Shown here one piece after another: positions 1 through 5,310 of a stretch of DNA of 24,648 nucleotides. Both the position numbers and the translations under genes were made by a program. The DNA lies in assembly GCA_027069035.1 (NCBI GenBank), contig JALXFI010000115.1:1-24648 (forward strand), written 5' to 3'. Below the pieces are notes generated by a model. That model was not told where the DNA came from. It made no database searches and saw nothing but the letters and a program-made list of their open reading frames with translations. Position 1 is the first letter of the stretch. Every line of letters starts with the position of its first letter. The DNA comes from a bacterium (GTDB lineage Bacteria; Desulfobacterota; GWC2-55-46; S146-80; JALXFI01).

Positions 1-219
1 CATATGAGGACTGCATGCGGCAACAACCACCCCGTCAAGGTTATTTTCCTTTATCACTTTTTTAACCATGTCCTGCCCTACGGCAGAACACATGAACTTA
101 TAGTCCTGACTGCATACGACACCCGGCAGATTACCCATCTCATCCGCAACCTTTTTTGTGTCAACGGTGGATGCGATATTATTGCCGCACTGACATACAA
201 AAACCCCTATGCGCGCCAT
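1..219 (-). CDS. hdrA: HdrA-type heterodisulfide reductase subunit A, N-terminal fragment (cut by left edge)
   Basis: The first 73 codons of a minus-strand gene run off the left end. The protein begins MARIGVFVCQCGNNIAST and continues through a YKFMCS segment to ACSPHM, which is the usual opening of HdrA, the FAD- and iron-sulfur-containing subunit of soluble heterodisulfide reductases. The start is secure: AGGAGG lies at 226-231, six bases upstream of the ATG. It follows hdrB by 42 bases, giving the order hdrC-hdrB-hdrA. HdrA normally passes electrons between HdrC and a partner such as MvhD, a formate dehydrogenase or a ferredoxin, and can carry out flavin-based bifurcation. The FAD domain and any fused module lie outside the window, so subtype and partner cannot be judged. 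Confidence 0.9.
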   Translation of the reverse strand, partial: MARIGVFVCQCGNNIASTVDTKKVADEMGNLPGVVCSQDYKFMCSAVGQDMVKKVIKENNLDGVVVAACSPHM

Positions 220-261
220 AACAACCTCCTGATGTTTAAGGGAGTCATATTATTCATTTCC

Positions 262-1140
262 CTACAGCCCCTTTGATTTTAAAAGAGGCCTGAAATCATA
301 CATGTTTCGTTCAAACCCTAAGGATTCCCTATCCTGACCAAGCGCAAGGCCGAGTATCTGCGAGAAATACACAACCGGTATAGGCTTAAACGCAGGTTCA
401 CGTTTTACCAGCGCCTCCTCGCTTCTTTCGATATTGTAGAGACAAAGAGGACAGCTTGTTATAAGTGCCTCTGCGCCGTTTCTGAATGCAGAGAGCAGAA
501 CATTGCCCGACATTACCGCCACTATCTCCTTCTCGCTTACCGATATGTGGGCGCCGCAGCAGTCTATCCTCTTGGGATATCTTACAACCTCACAGCCCAG
601 TGTGGCCAAAAAATCCTCAAATATCGTCGGATTTTCGTGGTCATCTATCCCAACCTCCTCAAACGGCCTTAAGAGCATACACCCGTAATAGGGGGCAAGC
701 TTAAGCCCTTTAAGGGGGGTCTTAACACTCTCCTTAATCTTGCCGAAACCGACATCTTCTTTTAGCACCTCAAGAAAGTGGAGCACCTTAACGCCGCCGC
801 TGTAGTCAATCTCATGAAAATCGTTTACCACCCGCCGCCTTTCTTCATCCCTGTCAAGCCCGGTCTTTGTCCTCTTGAGCACATTGAAACAGAATGAGCA
901 GAGCGTTGTAAGCCTCTCGCCCTCTTTTTCAGCCGCACTCAAGACCTTTGCAGCGCCTGCAACCCCCATCAGGTTATCAGGGGTCAGAGGATAAACCGCC
1001 CCGCAACAGTTCCACTGAGAAAGCTCTTTTAAGTTTATCCCGAGTATCTTTGCGCTCTCCCTTGTCGAGGTGTCAAACCCCCTGGCAACGGTGTTGAGGG
1101 TGCAGCCGGGATAATAGCCTATATCTTTTTCTTTCGTCAT
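262..1140 (-). CDS. hdrB: Heterodisulfide reductase subunit B (two CCG domains)
   Basis: A 292-residue protein with two complete cysteine-rich CCG domains. The first has C13, C45-C46 and C81/C84; the second has C154, C194-C195 and C230/C233. In HdrB these motifs bind the noncubane [4Fe-4S] clusters that reduce a heterodisulfide. The length is normal for HdrB. The start is the ATG before TKEKDIGYYPGC, with AAGGG six bases upstream. It begins 23 bases after the hdrC stop and ends 42 bases before hdrA, so the three are probably cotranscribed. It is cytoplasmic and works with HdrC and HdrA. In a non-methanogen the natural disulfide is not CoM-S-S-CoB; the real acceptor (a thiol/disulfide pair or another low-potential carrier) cannot be read from sequence. 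Confidence 0.93.
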   Translation of the reverse strand: MTKEKDIGYYPGCTLNTVARGFDTSTRESAKILGINLKELSQWNCCGAVYPLTPDNLMGVAGAAKVLSAAEKEGERLTTLCSFCFNVLKRTKTGLDRDEERRRVVNDFHEIDYSGGVKVLHFLEVLKEDVGFGKIKESVKTPLKGLKLAPYYGCMLLRPFEEVGIDDHENPTIFEDFLATLGCEVVRYPKRIDCCGAHISVSEKEIVAVMSGNVLLSAFRNGAEALITSCPLCLYNIERSEEALVKREPAFKPIPVVYFSQILGLALGQDRESLGFERNMYDFRPLLKSKGL

Positions 1141-1163
1141 GCTTAACCCTTATATCCAAACCC

Positions 1164-1571
1164 TTAATTTACAAGTTTCCTGAATCCTGCAACCAGCGCC
1201 TGCTGCGGAGAATCGGAAAGGATGTCAACCGGAAGTTGTTTTATCTCCACTTTGTCGATTCCCTTCCTTAAACTCATCTGCCTCAGCCCCTCCATTATTC
1301 TGGAGATATCAACATTCTTCGGACACCTCGAGTAACACTGTAGACACGAAACACAGATCCACATGGAATTTGCATCAAGCACCGTCTCTTCGTGTCCAAG
1401 CTGGAGGAGCCTTACAACGTGGTGTGGCGCAATATCCATAGCAAAGGCGGCGGGGCAGCCGGCCGTGCAGTTCCCGCACTGATAACACAGGGCGATCTCC
1501 TCCCCTGTTATCCTCTGGATAAGGTCTATAAACTCGCTTCTTAAGTCTTTAACACCTATCTTTATTTTCAA
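1164..1571 (-). CDS. hdrC: Heterodisulfide reductase subunit C, 2x[4Fe-4S] (TTG start)
   Basis: A ferredoxin-like subunit that carries electrons between HdrA and HdrB. Two CxxCxxCxxxCP motifs are complete: C29/C32/C35/C39 and C73/C76/C79/C83. The open frame extends upstream to an ATG at 1625, but the added 18 residues (starting MCSCFQNIF) are not HdrC-like and that ATG has no ribosome site. A purine-rich AGGAGGGG at 1583-1590 sits 11 bases before an in-frame TTG at 1571, giving a protein that starts MKIKIGVKDL, 135 residues. I therefore place the start at TTG 1571. The gene lies 232 bases downstream of fumB, and that gap holds a palindromic element, so hdrCBA may have its own transcript. Confidence 0.9.
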   Translation of the reverse strand: MKIKIGVKDLRSEFIDLIQRITGEEIALCYQCGNCTAGCPAAFAMDIAPHHVVRLLQLGHEETVLDANSMWICVSCLQCYSRCPKNVDISRIMEGLRQMSLRKGIDKVEIKQLPVDILSDSPQQALVAGFRKLVN

Positions 1572-1582
1572 CTGTTCTCTAT

Positions 1583-1590
1583 CCCCTCCT
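1583..1590 (-). promoter_or_regulatory. Ribosome binding site deciding the hdrC TTG start
   Basis: AGGAGGGG on the minus strand lies 11 bases upstream of TTG at 1571. It lies inside the longer open frame, which argues against the ATG at 1625 as the start. Confidence 0.7.
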
Positions 1591-1661
1591 GTTTTACAGA
1601 ATATATTTTGAAAACAACTACACACTGATCCTGCCCAAAAGCAGAAACAGATTTTTTGGGT

Positions 1662-1795
1662 AAATTGGCAAGACGCCTTAAATGCAAGGCCGCAGGCGAT
1701 TTTTCTTTTGAAGCGTACACAACCGGTACGATGAGAAAGAAAATCACCGAGGATATATCAGTTAATTCAGGCAGTTAAGGATGTATTGCCAATTT
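1662..1795. repeat. MITE/REP-like imperfect palindrome, 134 bp
   Basis: The ends are a perfect 10-bp inverted repeat, AAATTGGCAA at 1662-1671 and TTGCCAATTT at 1786-1795. Inside, the arms continue to match with interruptions: CCTTAA near the left end pairs with TTAAGG near the right end, GGCGATTTT pairs with AAAATCACC, and GTAC lies on both sides of the centre. The whole stretch can fold into one long interrupted hairpin and has no coding potential. This is the structure of a non-autonomous palindromic repeat of the MITE or REP class. It sits between fumB and hdrC and abuts the smaller palindrome at 1796-1822. Only one copy lies in this window, so mobility is inferred from structure alone. 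Confidence 0.6.
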
Positions 1796-1822
1796 CAAAC
1801 CCGCTATCGCGGGATTTGGGTC
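1796..1822. repeat. Palindromic repeat, partial copy overlapping the fumB 3' end
   Basis: The segment contains CCCGC-TATC-GCGGG followed by GGATTTGGGT. The right part matches the right arm of the perfect palindrome at 4357-4388, while the left arm has lost its CCCAAAT. It begins directly after the MITE-like element. The last codons and the stop of fumB (T-Q-I-P-R-stop) are read from this repeat. Confidence 0.6.
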
Positions 1823-2370
1823 TTGTATTTTTCTTTTCCCTGAGAAAAAAGGTCTTCCCCAAGGATATCATTTGCCACAATAGCCGGAAAATCCTCAACA
1901 TATATCCTTCTTATCGCTTCAGGGCCAAGGTCCTCGTAGGCAATTATCTCAGCCTCTTTTATCCTTTTAGAGATAAGCGCGGCGGCACCTCCGACCGCAA
2001 CAAGATACACGCCCTTAAACTCCTTCATCGCCTCTATAACGTCTTTGCCCCTCTGCCCTTTCCCGATGGTTGCTCTGAGCCCGAGATCTAAAAGCCTTGG
2101 AGTATACGGGTCCATCCTGTAGCTTGTAGTAGGGCCTGCCGAACCTATAACCTTGCCGGGTTTGGGCGGCGTAGGGCCAACATAATAGATAACCTGGCCT
2201 TTTACATCAAAGGGCGGGGTTTCTCCCCTGTCAATAGTGTCTATCATCCTTTTGTGAGCCGCATCCCTTGCGGTGTAAACGGTCCCGGTAATGTGGACAA
2301 TGTCGCCAATGCGCAGGGCTTCGATGTCGCTTACCTGAAGAGGCGTTTTAAGTTTGATAACATTTGACAT
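1804..2370 (-). CDS. fumB: Fumarate hydratase class I, beta subunit (C-terminal domain)
   Basis: A 188-residue protein matching the separate beta subunit of the two-subunit iron-sulfur fumarase. Recognisable segments are RDAAHKR at 35-41, GSAGPTTSYRMD near 77-88, KGQR at 104-107 and the VEDFPAIVANDI segment near 158-169. It pairs with FumA, encoded just upstream, to interconvert fumarate and malate. The chosen ATG (MSNVIKLKTPL) has TAAGG seven bases upstream; the open frame reaches 2418, but the extra N-terminus is not family-like. The symbol follows two-subunit usage (fumA alpha, fumB beta), not the E. coli isozyme name. The final residues TQIPR and the stop codon fall inside a palindromic repeat, so the native tail has probably been replaced or extended. 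Confidence 0.93.
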   Translation of the reverse strand: MSNVIKLKTPLQVSDIEALRIGDIVHITGTVYTARDAAHKRMIDTIDRGETPPFDVKGQVIYYVGPTPPKPGKVIGSAGPTTSYRMDPYTPRLLDLGLRATIGKGQRGKDVIEAMKEFKGVYLVAVGGAAALISKRIKEAEIIAYEDLGPEAIRRIYVEDFPAIVANDILGEDLFSQGKEKYKTQIPR

Positions 2371-2422
2371 AACAACCTTACTTTCAGCTAAATATCTCTG
2401 TTTTTCAGGAAAAACCACCCTT

Positions 2423-2461
2423 ATAAATTATCAGAAATGCTTTATTCCGATAATTTATCGG
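2423..2461 (-). promoter_or_regulatory. Overlapping inverted repeats between fumA and fumB
   Basis: Two inverted repeats share sequence in the 97-base fumA-fumB gap. ATAAATTATC (2423-2432) pairs with GATAATTTAT (2449-2458) across 16 bases. CCGATAA-T-TTATCGG (2447-2461) is a separate 15-base palindrome using the same right-hand segment. In RNA the two pairings would be mutually exclusive. There is no T-run, so it is not a simple terminator. It could be an RNA processing or attenuation site or a protein operator; the sequence does not decide. Confidence 0.4.
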
Positions 2462-2467
2462 CAGACA

Positions 2468-3307
2468 CTAAAGCACAACTTCTTTATGTCTTGCGGCGTG
2501 GCACTGGATATTTACCGCCACAGGAAGACTTGCAATATGGCATGGATGGGTATTAATATGGACTGCAAGAGCAGTTGTTCTCCCGCCCAGGCCCATCGGG
2601 CCTATGCCAAGGGCATTTATTCTTTTAAGAAGGTCTTCCTCAGTTTCAGCCCACCGGGGATTAGGGTTTTTACTGCCAACAGGCCTTAAAAGCGCCTCTT
2701 TTGCAAGTATGGCGCTCTTTTCAAAGGTGCCTCCCACACCTACCCCCACTATTATGGGCGGACAGGGGTTTGCCCCCGCCCTTTCCACTGTTTCTATGAC
2801 AAAGTCTTTTATGCCTGTTAACCCGTCGGCGGGTTTAAGCATCGCTATCCTACTCATGTTTTCGCTTCCCCCGCCCTTTGGGGCAAATACAATCTTTAAC
2901 TTGTCTCCCTCGATAAGTTTTACATGTATTACGGCCGGGGTATTGTCTCCCGTGTTCTCTCTGCTAAGCGGGTCGCAGATGGACTTCCTGAGATATCCTT
3001 CCCTGTATCCTGCCCTCACACCCTCCTGTATTGCATTTTCAAGGCTTCCGTTAACTATTTCAACATTGCTGCCAAGCTCGACAAGAAATACCGCAAAACC
3101 CGTATCCTGACACATGGGAAGGGTTTCATCTCTTGCGATATCGGCGTTTTCAATGATCTGTGATATTACGTCGCATCCCACAGGTGAGGTCTCTTTTTTA
3201 AGTGCATCCTCAAGCTTATCCACTACATCCTTTCCAAGCTCGGTGTTTGCCTGGATACACATCGTTTTTACCTGTTCGGTGATCTCTGCGCTCTCTATCC
3301 TCCTCAT
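2468..3307 (-). CDS. fumA: Fumarate hydratase class I, alpha subunit (N-terminal domain)
   Basis: A 279-residue alpha subunit of the oxygen-sensitive [4Fe-4S] fumarase. The probable cluster cysteines are C66 in MCQDTG, C182 in PCPP and C269 in NIQCHAARH. The GGGSENMSR loop at 145-153 is also typical. It catalyses reversible hydration of fumarate to malate together with FumB. The mdh stop and the ATG at 3307 share one base (TGATG), implying translational coupling; a GTG one codon upstream (3310) is an equal alternative and adds a single residue. GGAG lies 10-13 bases upstream. The order mdh-fumA-fumB places the malate-fumarate step of an oxidative or reductive TCA cycle in one unit. Confidence 0.95.
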   Translation of the reverse strand: MRRIESAEITEQVKTMCIQANTELGKDVVDKLEDALKKETSPVGCDVISQIIENADIARDETLPMCQDTGFAVFLVELGSNVEIVNGSLENAIQEGVRAGYREGYLRKSICDPLSRENTGDNTPAVIHVKLIEGDKLKIVFAPKGGGSENMSRIAMLKPADGLTGIKDFVIETVERAGANPCPPIIVGVGVGGTFEKSAILAKEALLRPVGSKNPNPRWAETEEDLLKRINALGIGPMGLGGRTTALAVHINTHPCHIASLPVAVNIQCHAARHKEVVL

Positions 3308-4236
3308 CACAGATTTATAGCTCCAATAAGGCCGTTTACAGACTCGGCGCAGCGGTTAAGCGCGTCTTTCTCTTCATCTGAAAGCTTAAACTCAATAATC
3401 TCTTCCACACCTTTTGCCCCAAGCTTTACCGGCACGCCCATAAAAAGCCCATTCAGGCCATACTCTCCCTCAAGATAGACCGAACACGGCAGTATCCTTT
3501 TTTTGTCTTTAAGTATGGATTCCACCATCTCTATAACAGAGGCGGAAGGGGCAAAATAAGCGCTCCCTGTCTTTAAAAGACTCACTATCTCACCGCCGCC
3601 CTTTCGGGTCCTTTCAACGATTGCATCGATCCGTTCTTTTGGAAGAAGCTCGGCAAGAGGCACACCCGCAACGGTTGTATACCTTGGTATAGGCACCATA
3701 TCGTCGCCGTGGCTTCCAAGGACAAACGCGGTTACATCCTCGACAGACACGTCAAGCTCCATAGCGACAAATGCCCTCAGCCTTGCAGAATCAAGCACTC
3801 CCGCCATGCCCATAATCCTTTTTCTGTCAAACCCGCTTACGGACTTTGCCACATAGGCCATCGCATCAAGCGGATTGGTTACAATAATGATAAAGGTATC
3901 AGGGGAATATCTTATCAACTCATCTACCACATTCCTGACTATGGGTGCATTCTTTACAACAAGGTCGCTTCTGCTCATACCGGGCTTTCTTGGAAGACCT
4001 GCGGTAATAACTGCTATATCAGAACCCTCGGTATCCCTGTAATCGTTAGTCCCTAATATTTGCGCATCAAAGCCCCCAAGGGGAGAGGCCTCCATAAGGT
4101 CCAAGGCCTTGCCCTGAGGCACTCCTTCAACGATATCAACCAGAACCACATCACCCAATTCCTTGGATGCAGCCCACAATGCGGCATGTGCGCCGACATG
4201 CCCCGCTCCTACTATAGTTATCTTTTTTCTTCCCAT
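3307..4236 (-). CDS. mdh: Malate dehydrogenase (LDH-like, NAD-dependent)
   Basis: A 309-residue LDH/MDH-superfamily enzyme that interconverts malate and oxaloacetate. The nucleotide loop GAGHVG is at 10-15 and D34 ends the second strand, favouring NAD over NADP. R83, with R89 in the mobile loop (RKPGMSR), gives malate rather than lactate specificity. TNPLD at 120-124, D149/R152 and catalytic H176 (GSHGDD) are all present. The length is normal. The ATG has GGAG eight bases upstream. It is first in the mdh-fumA-fumB unit and its stop overlaps the fumA start. An operator-like palindrome at 4309-4327 and a possible -10 (TATAAA on the minus strand, 4267-4272) lie upstream. Confidence 0.96.
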   Translation of the reverse strand: MGRKKITIVGAGHVGAHAALWAASKELGDVVLVDIVEGVPQGKALDLMEASPLGGFDAQILGTNDYRDTEGSDIAVITAGLPRKPGMSRSDLVVKNAPIVRNVVDELIRYSPDTFIIIVTNPLDAMAYVAKSVSGFDRKRIMGMAGVLDSARLRAFVAMELDVSVEDVTAFVLGSHGDDMVPIPRYTTVAGVPLAELLPKERIDAIVERTRKGGGEIVSLLKTGSAYFAPSASVIEMVESILKDKKRILPCSVYLEGEYGLNGLFMGVPVKLGAKGVEEIIEFKLSDEEKDALNRCAESVNGLIGAINL

Positions 4237-4308
4237 TTCAGCGACTCCATGAATAATATATTGAATTTTATAAATTTAACGGAATTTTTGAAGAATTGAA
4301 GAAGTAAT

Positions 4309-4327
4309 ATTGTATACTGTATACAAT
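4309..4327. promoter_or_regulatory. 19-bp operator-like perfect palindrome upstream of mdh
   Basis: ATTGTATAC-T-GTATACAAT is a perfect 9+1+9 inverted repeat in the divergent mdh/pilZ region. It lies about 75 bases upstream of the mdh ATG, just behind a possible weak minus-strand promoter (TTCTTC, 17 bases, TATAAA). Its size and symmetry fit a dimeric transcription factor site. GntR-type regulators bind comparable TTGTATAC-like sites, but no regulator gene is visible here, so the family is a guess. Confidence 0.5.
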
Positions 4328-4356
4328 GAGTGTTGTTTCTGTCAAGGGAAAACTAA

Positions 4357-4388
4357 AACCCAAATCCCGATATATCGGGATTTGGGTT
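4357..4388. repeat. 32-bp perfect palindromic repeat
   Basis: The left arm AACCCAAATCCCGATA (4357-4372) is followed immediately by its exact reverse complement. An outer 7-bp pair, TGTCAAG at 4340-4346 and CTTGACA at 4389-4395, adds further symmetry. Related copies lie at 1796-1822 and 16428-16455, so this is a dispersed palindromic repeat. No T-run follows on either strand, and it lies between divergent genes, so it is not a terminator. Confidence 0.75.
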
Positions 4389-4389
4389 C

Positions 4390-4418
4390 TTGACAATGAT
4401 GCTCTTATGAGGTATAAA
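4390..4418 (+). promoter_or_regulatory. Sigma70-type promoter for the receiver-PilZ gene
   Basis: A consensus TTGACA at 4390-4395, a 17-base spacer and TATAAA at 4413-4418 precede the ATG at 4484 by about 65 bases. The -35 box is also the right end of the outer arm of the adjacent palindrome. Confidence 0.75.
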
Positions 4419-4483
4419 TGAATTAATTTCATGCCTGTTTTCTTAAGACAATGGATTGTTTCTAACCTGAACCGGAGGTCCGA

Positions 4484-5212
4484 ATGTTTTCTGAAGATAC
4501 AAAGAATATACTCATTGTCGATCACCCCAAATCGTTTTCACTCAACATAAATAACATCCTTTTAAGCGCCGGCCATCATACAAGGATAGTTGACAGCAAA
4601 GAGGAGATAATATCTGCATTAAAAAAAGATCCCCTCAATATTGATCTTATGATTATAAATCTAAATATGCCTCATATAGATGCATTTGACATACTTGAGT
4701 GGCTGAGAAATTCTGGCCGCACAGGCAAACCGCCGGTCATTGCCGTAATTGAAAGCACCGAGGCCAAGAAGATACACCGGGTGCTCAGAGGTCTAAGGGT
4801 CTTTGACTGCATTATAAAAGGGACATCTCCCGAGATGTGTATATTCAAGATCAATAAGATACTCTATCCAAAAAACCAACAGAGAAAAAACTTAAGAATA
4901 AACACAGAACTGCCTGTGTTTTTGAGTTCTAAGGATATAAACGACACTGGCTATATACTCAATATAAGTGAAACAGGGGCATACGTTTCCACAAATACCC
5001 CAATAAAGATTGGAGACACAACAAAAGTAAGATTTATGCTCAAAGAAGAAGACCGATATATCGAGACCACAGGAAAGGTTGTTTGGACCGCCAATTATAA
5101 GGGGGTAAAGAAACCTGTTACAGGGATGGGCATACAATTCAGCGGCATTACATCCAAAGACAGCCGCTTAATCTCTTCTTTTATCAAACACTATATAAGC
5201 AGGGTTTATTAA
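4484..5212 (+). CDS. Receiver-like/PilZ protein with a degenerate phosphorylation site
   Basis: A 242-residue protein with an N-terminal response-regulator fold (about 8-127) and a C-terminal PilZ domain (about 133-240). In the receiver the acidic pair is reduced to D13-H14, and the phosphoacceptor position in the IINLNMP segment is N59 instead of Asp; the conserved lysine K112 remains. It is therefore probably not phosphorylated in the usual way. The PilZ domain keeps both c-di-GMP motifs, R134-K-N-L-R138 and N160-I-S-E-T-G165, so nucleotide binding is likely. It would be a cytoplasmic c-di-GMP effector, perhaps acting on motility, surface growth or exopolysaccharide. GGAGGT at 4474-4479 precedes the ATG by four bases, and a strong promoter lies upstream. 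No partner kinase or target is adjacent. Confidence 0.88.
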   Translation: MFSEDTKNILIVDHPKSFSLNINNILLSAGHHTRIVDSKEEIISALKKDPLNIDLMIINLNMPHIDAFDILEWLRNSGRTGKPPVIAVIESTEAKKIHRVLRGLRVFDCIIKGTSPEMCIFKINKILYPKNQQRKNLRINTELPVFLSSKDINDTGYILNISETGAYVSTNTPIKIGDTTKVRFMLKEEDRYIETTGKVVWTANYKGVKKPVTGMGIQFSGITSKDSRLISSFIKHYISRVY

Positions 5213-5310
5213 TATATTAACTTACCGCCTGCCCGGCAGACATACATCCAAAGTTTTTTAATGGATTAATATCAGGATGTCTGCTATTAAAAAAACATGA
5301 TGGAATACTT

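Noticed and set aside
1626..1661. CCCAAAA...TTTTGGG hairpin near 1634-1660 as a terminator between fumB and hdrC
   Set aside because: The loop is long (about 12 bases), the stem is AT-rich and no downstream T-run follows in the minus direction.
4357..4388. The 32-bp palindrome as an intrinsic terminator
   Set aside because: No T-tract on either side, and it lies upstream of two divergent genes, where no terminator is needed.
4268..4525. Minus-strand frame of 85 codons across the mdh/pilZ intergenic region
   Set aside because: It reads through the palindrome and the PilZ promoter and into the PilZ gene; no ribosome site and no protein-like pattern.
5213..5310. Partial inverted repeat (CAGACATACATCC / GGATGTCTG) between the PilZ gene and priA
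   Set aside because: The match is broken by an insertion and the spacing is long; no clear function or further copies seen.
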